A stretch of 64,000 nt of DNA from Kluyvera genomosp. 3. GTDB taxonomy: Bacteria > Pseudomonadota > Gammaproteobacteria > Enterobacterales > Enterobacteriaceae. Made by a program: the position numbers and the translations under genes. The stretch covers positions 4,682,645 to 4,746,644 of the forward strand of contig CP022114.1 in the NCBI GenBank assembly GCA_002211745.1, given 5' to 3'. Shown here in pieces: positions 1 to 19,914 of the stretch; within the stretch, counting starts at the first letter, position 1; each line of letters starts with the position of its first letter. Below the pieces are notes generated by a model, which was not told the DNA's origin, did not search any database, and saw only the letters and a program-made list of their open reading frames with translations.

Positions 1-1052
1 CTGCGCCGACAGACGGTGTACTGCCTCGACAAAGACACCCGCATGTTCCGGCGGCACGTCCTGATGAATACCGTGGCCGAGGTTGAAGACATGGCCTTCG
101 CCCTGACCAAAACCGGCCAGAATCGTCGCCACTTCTTCCTCGATGCGCGGCGCCGGAGCGTACAGCATGGACGGGTCCATATTGCCTTGCAGCGCCACCT
201 TATGGCCCACGCGACGACGCGCGTCGGCGATATCGGTGGTCCAGTCGAGACCCAGCGCATCGCAGCCGGTTTCCGCCATCGCTTCCAGCCACTGCCCACC
301 GCCTTTGGTGAACAACGTTACCGGTACGCGGCGGCCATCGTTTTCACGCAGCAGGCCATCGACGATTTTATGCATGTAGTACAGGGAGAACTGCTGGTAA
401 TCGCGGCCAGTGAGCACGCCGCCCCAAGTGTCGAAAATCATCACCGACTGCGCACCCGCTTTAATCTGCGCGTTCAGATACAGCGTGACGCTCTGCGCCA
501 GCTTATCAAGCAGCAGATGCAACGCTTTAGGGTCGGCATACATCATCTTTTTAATCACGGTGAAGGCCTTGCTGCTGCCCCTTCGACCATGTAGGTTGCC
601 AGCGTCCACGGGCTGCCGGAGAAACCGATCAACGGCACTTCACCCTTCAGCTCGCGGCGGATGGTCCGCACCGCATTCATCACGTAGCCCAGTTCACCTT
701 CTGGATCCGGAATCGGCAGTTTTTCAACATCGGCTTTGGTCGTAATTGGCGAGGTAAAACGCGGGCCTTCTCCGGCTTCGAAGTACAACCCCAGCCCCAT
801 CGCATCGGGAATAGTCAGGATATCCGAGAACAAGATCGCCGCATCAAGCGGATAGCGGCGCAGCGGCTGCAGCGTCACCTCACAGGCCAGCTCGGCGTTT
901 TTGCACAGCGACATAAAATCGCCGGCCTGGGCGCGGGTCGCTTTGTACTCCGGTAAATAGCGGCCTGCCTGGCGCATCATCCATACCGGGGTGACGTCTA
1001 CGGGCTGGCGCAGCAGCGCACGCAGGTAACGATCGTTCTTCAGTTCGCTCAT
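1..1052 (-). CDS. hemE: Uroporphyrinogen decarboxylase HemE, 3' end cut by window edge, one frameshift
   Basis: HemE decarboxylates the four acetate side chains of uroporphyrinogen III to coproporphyrinogen III in cytoplasmic haem synthesis. The start at 1052 gives [17 protein letters not shown], followed by the substrate-site motif [13 protein letters not shown], typical of the family. The frame breaks near 577-583, where a run read as four G (minus strand) must be five to continue as [14 protein letters not shown]. The restored frame then runs to base 1, ending [10 protein letters not shown], so only the last few codons of the usual ~354 residues are missing. It lies 40 bp downstream of nudC on the same strand, as in E. 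coli. The gene is essential for haem, so the break is almost certainly a reading error. Confidence 0.95.
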
Positions 1053-1092
1053 TTTTACATTCCTTTAGCGTTGATGCGCCTATTGTAACATG

Positions 1093-1866
1093 TCAGTCGT
1101 AATCAGCCCGACACATTGCCACAGTATCTTCGATCAGGCGACGCGCGACGGTTCCCGGCGGCGGTAAAAGCGGCAGATCGTCATAGCGATACCAGTTAGC
1201 GTTAAGCAGCTCTTTCGGATCGATGACGATGTCGCCGCTGTCGTACTCCGCCATAAACGCCGTCATCAGCGACTGCGGGAACGGCCACGGCTGCGAAGTA
1301 ATGTAGCGCAGGTTTTTCACCTTAATGCCGCTCTCTTCCATCACCTCACGCGCGACCGCTTGCTCTAAGGTTTCCCCGACTTCGACAAAACCGGCCAGCA
1401 CGGTATGCACGCCGTTGCGGTGGCGAACATGCTGGGCCAGCAGGATGGAATCCTCACGGCGGATCGCGACGATAATGCAAGGGGCAATTTGCGGATAGTA
1501 ACGTTCGCGACAGTGGCTGCACAGCATCGCCCACTCGGTTTTACTCGGATGCATGGTGTGGCCGCAGTAGCCGCAGAACTTATGCGAGCGATAAAACTCA
1601 GCCAGCTGTACGCCGCGTCCGGCGAGTTGAAACAGCCCCACATCCTGGTCGAGCACCTGGCGCACGGTGCCCATATCATGGCGGCGTTGCTGCTGTACCA
1701 GCCAGACAGGAGAGCCTTCCCACTCGCCAATCTGGAGTGCGCGCTGGCCCACAAGATCGAAATTTACCGCTTCGCCAATTGGTATTTCCCCACCGGGCAA
1801 CCATAATTTTTGTTCGTGGCTGACGATCCACCAGCCGCGATCCGATTTTTCAATAATACGATCCAT
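1093..1866 (-). CDS. nudC: NADH/RNA-decapping Nudix hydrolase NudC
   Basis: NudC hydrolyses the pyrophosphate bond of NAD(H) and removes NAD caps from RNA. The 257-residue protein has a four-cysteine zinc ribbon (C98, C101, C116, C119). It then has a complete Nudix box beginning at G159 with the REVMEESG catalytic core, and the downstream SQPWPFPQS motif that marks the NADH-pyrophosphatase subfamily. Length equals the E. coli protein. It is the first gene of the nudC-hemE pair and is divergent from rsd. The 97-bp gap to rsd must hold promoters for both directions. The frame is intact. Confidence 0.96.
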   Translation of the reverse strand: MDRIIEKSDRGWWIVSHEQKLWLPGGEIPIGEAVNFDLVGQRALQIGEWEGSPVWLVQQQRRHDMGTVRQVLDQDVGLFQLAGRGVQLAEFYRSHKFCGYCGHTMHPSKTEWAMLCSHCRERYYPQIAPCIIVAIRREDSILLAQHVRHRNGVHTVLAGFVEVGETLEQAVAREVMEESGIKVKNLRYITSQPWPFPQSLMTAFMAEYDSGDIVIDPKELLNANWYRYDDLPLLPPPGTVARRLIEDTVAMCRADYD

Positions 1867-1963
1867 ATCTCTTGCGCTACCTTTGCTTCACAGGCATGTT
1901 GTTAACATTATTATTACATAATGACGTGAGCAGATTTTAATCTTATCGATGCGGGGTCAACCT

Positions 1964-2449
1964 ATGTTAAACCAGTTAGAAAGTCTAAAAGAGCGAATTC
2001 ATGGACACCACAGACTGGTCGACCGTTGGCTGAATATTCGTAAGCACCTGCTCGTGGCTTACTACAATCTGGTTGGCCTTAAGCCTGGCAAAGAATCATT
2101 TATGCGTCTTAATGAAAAGGCGCTTGATGACTTTTGTCAGCGGCTGGTCGACTATCTTTCTGCCGGTCATTTCAGTATTTATGAACGTATTATCCATAAA
2201 ATGGAAGGCAACAGTCCGCTTTTAAACGCCAGCAAAATCTGGCCGCTGCTGGACGCCAATACCCAACAAATTATGGACTACTACGACTCTGCGCTGGAGA
2301 ACGCTATCGACCAGGATAACGTGTATGCGTTTCAGCAGGCGCTGTCCGATATTGGTGAAGCGCTGGAAGCCCGTTTTCTATTAGAGGATCAGCTCATCAT
2401 GCTGACCTTCGAGGCCCTCGGCCAGGATGAAATCAAACGCCCGGCTTGA
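1964..2449 (+). CDS. rsd: Anti-sigma-70 factor Rsd
   Basis: Rsd binds free sigma-70 (RpoD) in stationary phase and sequesters it from core RNA polymerase. The start at 1964 (MLNQLESLKERIHG) matches the family start and is preceded by a GGGGT Shine-Dalgarno-like stretch. An in-frame ATG 15 bases upstream would add MRGQP and is less likely. The conserved core WLNIRKHLLVAYYNLVGLKP and FCQRLVDYLSAGHFSIYERI are present. At 161 residues it is close to the E. coli 158. It sits between nudC (divergent) and the thi operon, as in E. coli. Confidence 0.94.
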   Translation: MLNQLESLKERIHGHHRLVDRWLNIRKHLLVAYYNLVGLKPGKESFMRLNEKALDDFCQRLVDYLSAGHFSIYERIIHKMEGNSPLLNASKIWPLLDANTQQIMDYYDSALENAIDQDNVYAFQQALSDIGEALEARFLLEDQLIMLTFEALGQDEIKRPA

Positions 2450-2505
2450 GATTTGCCGCATTAACGAGTAGTTTACAATCATTACCTCTAAGATAGAGGT
2501 TACTT

Positions 2506-2600
2506 CTTGTCGGAGTGCCTGGTGCGTAAGCACGGGCTGAGACCGTTAATTCGGGATCCGCGGAACCTGATCAGGTTAAGACCTGCGAAGGGAACAAGAG
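2506..2600 (+). promoter_or_regulatory. TPP riboswitch (THI element) upstream of thiC
   Basis: The stretch contains the conserved THI-box elements in order: GGGCTGAGA at about 2534, CCTGATCAGGTTAAGACC around 2565-2583, and GCGAAGGGAACAAGAG up to 2600. A P1 closing helix pairs 2506-2510 (CTTGT) with 2594-2598 (ACAAG). From knowledge of the thiC class it should bind thiamine pyrophosphate and then hide the thiC ribosome binding site and/or terminate transcription in the ~95 bp before thiC. A short weak hairpin at 2484-2500 may be the end of rsd. Confidence 0.95.
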
Positions 2601-2693
2601 TAATTCAGCTTTATGCTGCTGCCTTTACGGGCGGCGCACATCCATTACTCCATCCGTCGTCTGACAAGCCACGTCCTTACTTTTTTGGAATGA

Positions 2694-4594
<1,901 letters not shown>

Positions 4595-4595
<1 letters not shown>

Positions 4596-5227
4596 TGTAT
4601 CAGCCTGATTTCCCGACCGTGCCGTTCCGCCTCGGGCTTTACCCGGTTGTAGACAGCGTTGCATGGATTGAACGCCTGCTGGAGGCGGGCGTACGCACCA
4701 TCCAGTTGCGTATCAAAGATAAGCGCGATGAAGAGGTAGAATCCGACGTTATCGCTGCCATCGCGTTGGGCGTCGTTATGACGCCCGCCTGTTTATCAAC
4801 GACTACTGGCGACTGGCGATTAAGCACAACGCCTACGGCGTGCACCTGGGCCAGGAAGACCTCGAAACCACCGACCTGAAGGCGATTCAGGCGGCGGGGT
4901 TACGCCTGGGGTATCCACTCACGATGATATGGAGATAGATATCGCGCTGGCCGCTAAGCCTTCTTATATCGCGCTGGGTCATGTCTTCCCCACGCAAACC
5001 AAGCAGATGCCTTCCGCCCGCAGGGGCTGGCACAGCTGGCCAGTCATATTGAACGACTGGCGGATTACCCGACCGTCGCGATCGGCGGCATCAGCCTTGA
5101 ACGCGCTCCGGCGGTACTGGCGACCGGCGTCGGCAGCGTGGCTGTGGTTAGCGCCATTACCCAGGCGGCAGACTGGCGTGAAGCCACCGCACAACTGCTG
5201 GCAATCGCGGGAGTCGGCGATGAATGA
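4595..5227 (+). CDS. thiE: Thiamine-phosphate synthase ThiE, three single-base losses
   Basis: ThiE joins HMP-PP and HET-P to make thiamine phosphate. It reads [21 protein letters not shown] in frame 1. It then needs one extra G near 4768-4770 to continue [24 protein letters not shown]. It needs another G near 4908-4911 for [16 protein letters not shown], and one C near 5016-5018 for [16 protein letters not shown]. The family hallmarks [12 protein letters not shown], and [10 protein letters not shown] then appear in one frame, ending AIAGVGDE. Each site is a G or C run read one short. The stop overlaps the thiF start. Confidence 0.93.
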
Positions 5228-5978
5228 CCGTGACTTTATGCGCTACAGCCGGCAAATCCTGCTCGGTGATATCGCCATTGAAGGCCAGCAACAGCTGCTC
5301 GCGAGTCATGTCCTGATCGTGGGTTTAGGTGGGTTGGGTTCACCCGCCGCGCTGTATCTGGCTGGAGCAGGTATCGGCAAACTGACGCTGGTAGACGATG
5401 ACGACATTCATCTGAGCAATTTGCAGCGCCAGATTCTATTTACCACCGATGATATCGCGCGTTCAAAATCTCAGGTTGCCCAGCAGCGCCTGACACAGCT
5501 CAACCCGGATATCGAACTGATATCACTCCAGCAGCGACTAAAAGGCGAGGCACTGCGGCATGCGGTAGCACGCGCCGATGTGGTGCTCGACTGTACCGAT
5601 AATATGGCCACGCGCCAGGAGATTAACGCCGCCTGCGTGGCGCTCAACACTCCGTTAATTTCCGCCAGCGCCGTCGGCTTTGGCGGCCAGCTAATGGTCC
5701 TCACGCCACCGTGGGAACAAGGCTGTTACCGCTGCCTGTGGCCGGACGATGTCGAGCCTGAACGCAACTGCCGTACCGCCGGTATCGTCGGACCGGTTGT
5801 TGGCGTGATGGGCACCTTGCAGGCGCTGGAGGCGATTAAATTACTCAGCGGTATTGAGATGCCCAGCGGAGAGCTACGCCTCTTTGACGGTAAAACCAGC
5901 CAGTGGCGCAGCCTGGCGCTGCGTCGCGCCAGCGGCTGTCCGGTATGCGGAGGGCGACATGCAGATTCAGTTCAATGA
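5220..5978 (+). CDS. thiF: ThiS adenylyltransferase ThiF
   Basis: ThiF is an E1-like enzyme that adenylates the C-terminal glycine of ThiS for sulfur loading. The start [15 protein letters not shown] at 5220 overlaps the end of thiE. The ATP loop [17 protein letters not shown] lies around residue 35. The R-Q-F/L segment NLQRQILF follows, with two CxxC zinc pairs, CYRC in the middle and CPVC near the end. It has 252 residues, family length, and an intact frame. It overlaps thiS by 20 bp, which suggests translational coupling. Confidence 0.96.
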   Translation: MNDRDFMRYSRQILLGDIAIEGQQQLLASHVLIVGLGGLGSPAALYLAGAGIGKLTLVDDDDIHLSNLQRQILFTTDDIARSKSQVAQQRLTQLNPDIELISLQQRLKGEALRHAVARADVVLDCTDNMATRQEINAACVALNTPLISASAVGFGGQLMVLTPPWEQGCYRCLWPDDVEPERNCRTAGIVGPVVGVMGTLQALEAIKLLSGIEMPSGELRLFDGKTSQWRSLALRRASGCPVCGGRHADSVQ

Positions 5979-6158
5979 CGAGCCGATGCAGTGCGCCGAA
6001 GGGCAAACCGTCAGCAGCCTGCTCGCTACGCTTAATCAGCTCAAACCGGGCGCGGCGCTGGCGCTCAATCAGCAGATCCTGCCGCGCGAGCAGTGGCAGC
6101 AGCAAATCGTGCAGGAAGGCGACCAGATCCTGCTTTTTCAGGTTATTGCAGGGGTTGA
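5959..6158 (+). CDS. thiS: Sulfur-carrier protein ThiS, last codons altered by a one-base loss
   Basis: ThiS is a ubiquitin-fold carrier whose C-terminal Gly-Gly thiocarboxylate donates sulfur to the thiazole ring. It reads [20 protein letters not shown] to [12 protein letters not shown]. As written, the frame then runs straight into thiG without a stop. One extra G in the run at 6151-6154 (4 to 5) gives QVIAGG followed by TGA at 6156-6158, the exact family ending. The apparent ThiS-ThiG fusion is therefore an artefact that also removes the essential last glycine. Confidence 0.93.
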
Positions 6159-6159
6159 T

Positions 6160-6929
6160 ATGTTACGTATTGCCGACAAAACGTTTGATTCACATCTGTT
6201 CACCGGTACCGGGAAGTTTGCCTCATCGCAACTGATGGTCGAGGCAATTCGCGCTTCCGGCAGCCAGTTGGTGACGCTGGCGATGAAGCGCGTGGATTTA
6301 CGTCAGCACAACGACGCTATCCTGGCGCCGCTCATTGAAGCGGGCGTCACGCTGCTGCCCAATACCTCCGGGGCGAAAACCGCCGAAGAGGCGATCTTCG
6401 CCGCCCAACTGGCGCGCGAAGCGCTGGGCACCCACTGGTTGAAATTAGAAATCCATCCGGATGCCCGCTGGCTATTGCCGGACCCGATCGAAACGCTAAA
6501 AGCTGCCGAGGCGCTGGTGAAGCAGGGCTTCGTGGTGCTGCCCTACTGCGGCGCGGATCCGGTTTTGTGCAAGCGGCTGGAAGAGGTCGGCTGCGCGGCG
6601 GTGATGCCGCTTGGCGCGCCTATCGGTTCGAATCAGGGCTGGAAACCAAAGCGATGCTGGAGATTATTATCCAGCAGGCCACCGTGCCGGTGGTGGTCGA
6701 CGCCGGGATCGGCGTGCCCAGCCACGCGGCGCAGGCGCTGGAAATGGGCGCTGATGCGGTGCTGGTCAACACGGCGATTGCCGTGGCGGACGATCCGGTG
6801 ATGATGGCAACCGCCTTTCGTCTGGCTGTAGAAGCGGGAGTACTGGCGCGTCAGGCGGTGCCGGGTAATCGTAGCGCCTACGCCAGCGCCACCAGCCCGC
6901 TCACCGGATTTCTGGAGGCCCTGTCATGA
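6160..6929 (+). CDS. thiG: Thiazole synthase ThiG, one frameshift
   Basis: ThiG forms the thiazole phosphate ring from DXP, dehydroglycine (from ThiH) and ThiS thiocarboxylate. [20 protein letters not shown] is followed by the Schiff-base lysine region [13 protein letters not shown] and [12 protein letters not shown]. The frame is lost after APIGSNQG near 6637-6639, where three G should be four. It then continues [25 protein letters not shown] to TGFLEALS. The TIM-barrel phosphate-binding motifs GAPIGS and VNTAIA are both present. The stop overlaps the thiH ATG. Confidence 0.94.
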
Positions 6930-8055
6930 AAACCTTCAGCGACCGTTGGCGGCAACTGGAGTGGGACGATATTCGCCTGCGCATCAACGGTAAAACCGCC
7001 GCCGACGTGGAGCGCGCGCTGAACGTCGCGCATCTTAGCCGGGACGATTTGATGGCGTTGCTCTCCCCGCCGCCGCCGATTATCTGGAACCAATGGCGCA
7101 GCGGGCACAAAGGCTGACCCGACAACGCTTTGGCAACACCGTCAGTTTCTACGTGCCGCTTTATCTCTCAAACCTCTGTGCCAACGACTGCACCTACTGC
7201 GGCTTCTCAATGAGCAACCGCATCAAGCGTAAGACGCTGGATGAGGCTGAAATTGCCCGCGAGTGCGCCGCCATCCGGGCGCTGCACTTTGAGCACCTTC
7301 TGCTGGTGACCGGCGAGCACCAGAGCAAAGTGGGCATGGACTATTTCCGCCGCCATCTCCCGGCCATTCGTCGCCAGTTTTCCTCACTACATATGGAAGT
7401 GCAGCCGCTGGCGACCGAGGAGTATGCCGAGCTCAAGACGCTGGGGCTGGATGGCGTGATGGTGTATCAGGAGACCTATCACGAAGGTATGTATGCCCGG
7501 CATCATCTCAAGGGAAAAAAGCAGGACTTCTTCTGGCGACTCGACACCCCGGACCGGCTCGGCCAGGCCGGGATTGATAAAATCGGCCTCGGCGCGCTGA
7601 TTGGCTTGTCCGATAGCTGGCGGGTTGACTGTTTTATGGTCGCTGAGCATCTACTGTGGCTCCAGCAACGTTACTGGAAAAGCCGCTACGCCATCTCCTT
7701 CCCCCGCCTGCGGCCCTGTGCAGGTGGAATTGAACCGGCATCGCTGATGGACGAGCGTCAGTTGGTACAGACCATCTGCGCCTTCCGCTTGTTTTCGCCA
7801 GATACGGAGTTGTCGCTATCTACCCGTGAATCTCCGTGGTTCCGCGATCGCGTGATTCCGTTGGCGATCAACAACGTTAGCGCATTCTCAAAAACGCAGC
7901 CCGGCGGCTACGCCGATAATCATCCTGAGCTTGAGCAGTTTTCTCCTCACGATGGCAGGACGCCTGACGAAGTGGCCGGCGCGCTCGCCGCTCGCGGACT
8001 TCAGCCGGTATGGAAAGATTGGGACAGCTGGCTGGGGCGTGGGATCCAGCGCTAA
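6926..8055 (+). CDS. thiH: Tyrosine lyase ThiH (radical SAM), one frameshift
   Basis: ThiH cleaves tyrosine to p-cresol and dehydroglycine for Thi[21 protein letters not shown] runs to MALLSP, where the C run at about 7063-7067 is one short. Restored, it continues [23 protein letters not shown]. The radical-SAM triad CANDCTYC follows, and the core SFPRLRPC and [15 protein letters not shown] are clear. The C-terminus is WLGRGIQR. It is the last gene of the thi operon; a strong hairpin follows 20 bp downstream. Confidence 0.95.
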
Positions 8056-8074
8056 AAGTCGTCTACACTTATTC

Positions 8075-8099
8075 AGGACGAGGAAATTAACCTCGTCCT
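8075..8099 (+). terminator. Hairpin after thiH, probable terminator
   Basis: A perfect 9-bp stem (8075-8083 with 8091-8099) closes a 7-base loop. The tail is A/T-rich but lacks a clean T run, so termination may be partial. About 185 bp of A/T-rich sequence separates it from the next gene. Confidence 0.6.
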
Positions 8100-8284
8100 A
8101 TTCCTAATTATTGACGGAATAATATTTCATAAAAACCGATTGGTACTAGCAATTTAATCTAAAGATGTAGATTAAATACTCATATTTAATTCAATACCGT
8201 ATAATTATTGAGTCAAAAATATGTGTATGAAATTGCAGTGCCAGTTTTCGCTGGTTTTCGGCAATTTGCCCAGGAATGGAAACC

Positions 8285-9828
8285 ATGATGAGTTCTCACA
8301 GCAGAAGGCTGTCATTTACCACACCGATATTTATTAGCTTTGCCGGCATTATTCTGTGTTTTGTCATCATCGCTACGCTAGTTACGATTATTCAACGTAA
8401 CGATATTATTCGTGATTATCATAGTATTAACCGCAATTTTACCCATAACCTGGCGGTCAATTACACCGAATCTATCCTGCACGAAAACGATTATATTCTG
8501 GGCCGTGCTGCAACCTATTTAGCTCGCAACGATGAGCTGAACAGAATTGTGAATATTGACCCGGAACAGGGTCTGCAATCCATGATGCAGTTGCTGTCGA
8601 TGATGCCCACAGTCTCATCGCTGTCCGTTGCCGATACCGAGGGCCACTATCTGCGGGCACCGCAGGCTGTTGCGCGTCAGGACTCCCCACTTTTGATGCA
8701 ACTACGCGCCCCTGGTTTGTGCATCAAGGAGATGCGGGCGTCTTTAGTCGCTACACTCAGCCGTATACCGATTTCTTTACCCAGCAGCAGACCGTAACGC
8801 TGGCAAAACCGGTTATCTCTACCGACGGAAAACTGAAAGGTACCCTGGCGTTCCACTTTGACTTAGCCGCCATGAGCCATACTCTGCGTCAGATGAGGCC
8901 ACCGGTACAGGGTCAATTCTTCGTGGTCAATCGGCAGGGCCAGGCACTGCTGCATCCGGACAGCGGCAAGCTCTTCCAGCCGGTAGTTTCTGAGCAACTG
9001 CTTAGCGGAATGACGGCCGGTGAAGGAGAAGTGTTCGATAAGGCTAACCGCACCTGGTATTACTACTATTCGTTTACCAATCCCGATTGGTTCGTGATTT
9101 ACAAGGTTTCAGGTCATACACTCAGCCTGCTTGCCCAGCATGAGAGCATCATCATTATGTGGGGCTTCGCGCTGGCAGGTCTGATTATCATCACCTTCGG
9201 CCTGTATTTACGCCACGCTTCCCGCGGCATCCTGATGAACATCATCAACGCTATCAAGACAGGTGATACCAAGCGCGCGCCGGGCCTTGAGGTGATGTTG
9301 CATAAAGCCATTGAAACCAACAAAGAACGCGAGCAAGCCTACGTGCGCCAGGCCACCGTCGATTCACTTACCGGCTGTAAGAACCGCTGGGCCTTTGACA
9401 CCGACATCACCGCGCTGATGAACGCGCGTCAGTCATTTGCGCTGGCGCTGGTTGATATCGATAACTTTAAATCGATCAACGATACCTGGGGTCATCTCAG
9501 CGGCGATATTGTGCTACGCAGCGTGGCGCGCGAAGGGATTGGCATCTTACAGGCGCATGGTCTGTCGCTCTACCGTTACGGCGGCGAGGAGTTTGCGGTC
9601 ATTTTCCCCGCCGAGCACGTTGCCGAGTCTGCCGCGCTGCTTGAGCTGTGGCGGATGAACGTCGCCAACCGTACATGGCGTGAGGAAGGTTTGCATGTCA
9701 CCTTCAGCGCCGGGCTTGGCGAGTGGCATATGGAAACGCTGGATCATCTGGTCTCCAGCGTCGACGAGGCGCTCTACCGTGCTAAACGGCAGGGCAAAAA
9801 CCGTATCGAGCGAACCTCAGAAGCCTGA
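8285..9828 (+). CDS. Membrane-anchored diguanylate cyclase (GGDEF), one frameshift
   Basis: Predicted to make cyclic-di-GMP. About 514 residues once one C is restored in the run at 8684-8688. Without it the protein splits at QDSP/TFDATTRPWF. Order: transmembrane helix about residues 13-35; a periplasmic dCACHE-like sensor with RPWFVHQGD and an FSRYTQPYTD segment; a second helix about 288-310; then a GGDEF domain with DIDNFKSINDTWGH and the active-site GGEEF at 9580-9594. I see no RxxD inhibitory site before GGEEF. Start 8285 is preferred over 8276 because AGGA at 8272-8275 is 9 bases upstream. It is absent at this position in E. coli K-12. The specific sensor ligand cannot be told. Confidence 0.88.
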
Positions 9829-9847
9829 CGCTTTTGCCCCGTGATAG

Positions 9848-9872
9848 AAAACCCGCTTTGCGGGTTTTTTTA
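9848..9872 (+). terminator. Intrinsic terminator after the diguanylate cyclase gene
   Basis: The stem AAACCCGC / GCGGGTTT closes a TTT loop and is followed by a run of T. It sits 20 bp after the stop codon. Confidence 0.85.
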
Positions 9873-9923
9873 TATCTTCATCGCACGAAAATGTAACCGG
9901 TTTCAGTTTTTTGAGACGATCTT

Positions 9924-9939
9924 TGTGATGGCTTACACA
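9924..9939 (+). promoter_or_regulatory. Probable CRP site upstream of the PTS IIB-IIA pair
   Basis: TGTGA, six bases, ACACA: one mismatch from the TGTGA-N6-TCACA consensus. Centred about 84 bp before the IIB start. This fits catabolite control of a PTS gene pair, but the promoter itself is not identified. Confidence 0.5.
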
Positions 9940-10014
9940 CAATCGTCGCAAAGCGGTTGTTGATCGTTTCAGCTCGCGATAAACATGAGTCATCACGGGT
10001 CATGAGGGAGCATT

Positions 10015-10319
10015 ATGAAGAATATCGTTTTATGCTGCGCTGCAGGTATGTCCACCAGCATGCTGGTTCAACGTATGAAGGATGCAGCTCAGAAGAAAGG
10101 GTTGAAGTCTCAATCAAAGCCGTACCAGTGGCCGAATTCAAAGCGAACATCAACGAAGCAGATATCGTTCTGCTCGGTCCGCAGGTGAAGTACGAGCAGG
10201 CTAAGCTGCAGGCTCTGGCAGATCCTCTGGGCAAGAAAGTCGCGGTCATCGATATGATGGACTACGGCATGATGAAAGGCGACGTTGTGCTTGAGAAAGC
10301 CCTTAAGTTAATGGAGTGA
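10015..10319 (+). CDS. PTS lactose/cellobiose-family EIIB component, one frameshift
   Basis: This is a small phosphocarrier that receives phosphate on a cysteine and passes it to sugar. The start at 10015 has GAGGGAG upstream and gives MKNIVLCCAAGMSTSMLVQRMK. Cys8, just before AAGMSTS, is the expected phosphorylated residue. The frame breaks at 10100-10102, where three G should be four (KKGVEVSIKAVPVAEF). It ends VVLEKALKLME at about 101 residues, the usual size. LLGPQVKYE matches the family's conserved LLGPQ. It is followed 7 bp later by EIIA. No EIIC is nearby, so the pair may work with a distant permease or be regulatory. Confidence 0.9.
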
Positions 10320-10326
10320 GAAAGAC

Positions 10327-10644
10327 GTGGAAGATTTAGAATCAATCATCATGGAACTGCTGGTCAACGCCGGTGCCGCACGTAGTTCTGCATTAACCGC
10401 ATTACAGCTGGCACGCAAAAGCGACTTCGAAGGCGCAGAAAAAGCGATGGAAGAGTCCCGCGAGTTTGTCAAACTGGCTCACGGTATCCAGACTCAGCTG
10501 ATTGGCATCGACGAAGGTACGGGCAAGCTGCCGGTTAACCTGATTACCGTTCACTCTCAGGATCACCTGATGAACGCGATGGTTATCCAGGACCTGGCAA
10601 CCGACATGATTGAGCTGTATCGCCGTATTCCACTCGTTAGCTAA
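10327..10644 (+). CDS. PTS lactose/cellobiose-family EIIA component
   Basis: A GTG start gives MEDLESIIMELLVNAGAARSS; 105 residues. This is an all-helical EIIA of the Lac/Chb family, which forms trimers. The phosphorylation site is the histidine in TVHSQDHLMNAM (His76 by count), the family signature. It would relay phosphate from HPr to the upstream EIIB. The intact frame ends ELYRRIPLVS, and an intrinsic terminator follows. It is convergent with rpoC, with a REP element between them. Confidence 0.92.
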   Translation: MEDLESIIMELLVNAGAARSSALTALQLARKSDFEGAEKAMEESREFVKLAHGIQTQLIGIDEGTGKLPVNLITVHSQDHLMNAMVIQDLATDMIELYRRIPLVS

Positions 10645-10663
10645 GCGCACAACAACGGAACAG

Positions 10664-10692
10664 AAAAGGCACCCAATTGGGTGCCTTTTGCT
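10664..10692 (+). terminator. Terminator of the PTS IIB-IIA pair
   Basis: A near-perfect palindrome, AAAGGCACCC AATT GGGTGCCTTT, is followed by a T-rich tail about 20 bp after the EIIA stop. Confidence 0.88.
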
Positions 10693-10695
10693 TTT

Positions 10696-10783
10696 GTAGG
10701 CCGGACAAGGCGACGCAGCCATCCGGGAATGTGCTCTATGATTACCTGATGACGCTGCGCTTATCGGGCCTACCGGAACCATA
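10696..10783. repeat. REP/BIME repetitive extragenic palindrome pair
   Basis: Two inverted copies of an enterobacterial REP-type unit: GTAGGCCGGACAAGGCG with a CATCCGG partner, then the opposite orientation GCGCTTATCGGGCCTAC. They lie between the convergent EIIA and rpoC terminators, the usual place for BIMEs. Confidence 0.8.
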
Positions 10784-10813
10784 AAAAAGGCCAGTCCGAA
10801 GACTGGCCTTTTC
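10783..10813 (-). terminator. rpoC intrinsic terminator
   Basis: The stem AAAAGGCCAGTC / GACTGGCCTTTT has a four-base loop and, on the minus strand, a run of six T. It ends the rplKAJL-rpoBC transcription unit about 25 bp after the rpoC stop. Confidence 0.92.
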
Positions 10814-10837
10814 AACTTATCGCACTAACGTGAACGA

Positions 10838-15061
<4,224 letters not shown>

Positions 15062-15137
15062 GGATTTGCTCCCGTCGGAGTTAGCACAATCCACTGCCGG
15101 GAATTACCCCGGCAGCAGTGACCTGTTTGAGCGAGGA

Positions 15138-19164
<4,027 letters not shown>

Positions 19165-19416
19165 AGGGTTCCTCAGCTCGCTGACAAGTCGACGCATCTG
19201 TCCATGGGCAGACAGTTTGTGCAACACTATTTTGTTGACCGGAAAATGGAACACTTTCCGCAATACCTGTTGCTATCACGCTTAAACCATTTCATTGCGA
19301 TTTACACAGAGCGAGCACCCTGTCGCAATATATTAAGTCGTCGATAGAAACATGCATTGTCAGGACAACCAGTAGTCAAACAGTGTGAAATGCTACTGGC
19401 GCCATACAGCGCAAAA

Positions 19417-19444
19417 TGGCTGGTGACTAAAAAGTCACCAGCCA
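19417..19444 (-). terminator. rplL-rpoB attenuator hairpin
   Basis: A 12-bp stem, TGGCTGGTGACT / AGTCACCAGCCA, is followed on the minus strand by a short T run. It lies in the 318-bp gap between rplL and rpoB. In E. coli this attenuator lets only part of transcription continue into rpoBC, and an RNase III site follows. The rest of the gap (19165-19416) shows no gene. Confidence 0.85.
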
Positions 19445-19482
19445 TCGGCCTGATTACTCAGGCTTCAACCAGAAAAGTTGGC

Positions 19483-19848
<366 letters not shown>

Positions 19849-19914
19849 TTAAATTGTTCCTGAATATCAGAATAAGTTTATACGTAAGCAGATGCTTTAC
19901 AAAGATAACTGCGA

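Noticed and set aside
9957-10014. Longer N-terminus for the PTS EIIB protein
   Set aside because: It exists only in the wrong frame before the 10100-10102 run loss; the true start at 10015 has a good ribosome site and the CCAAGMSTS active loop.
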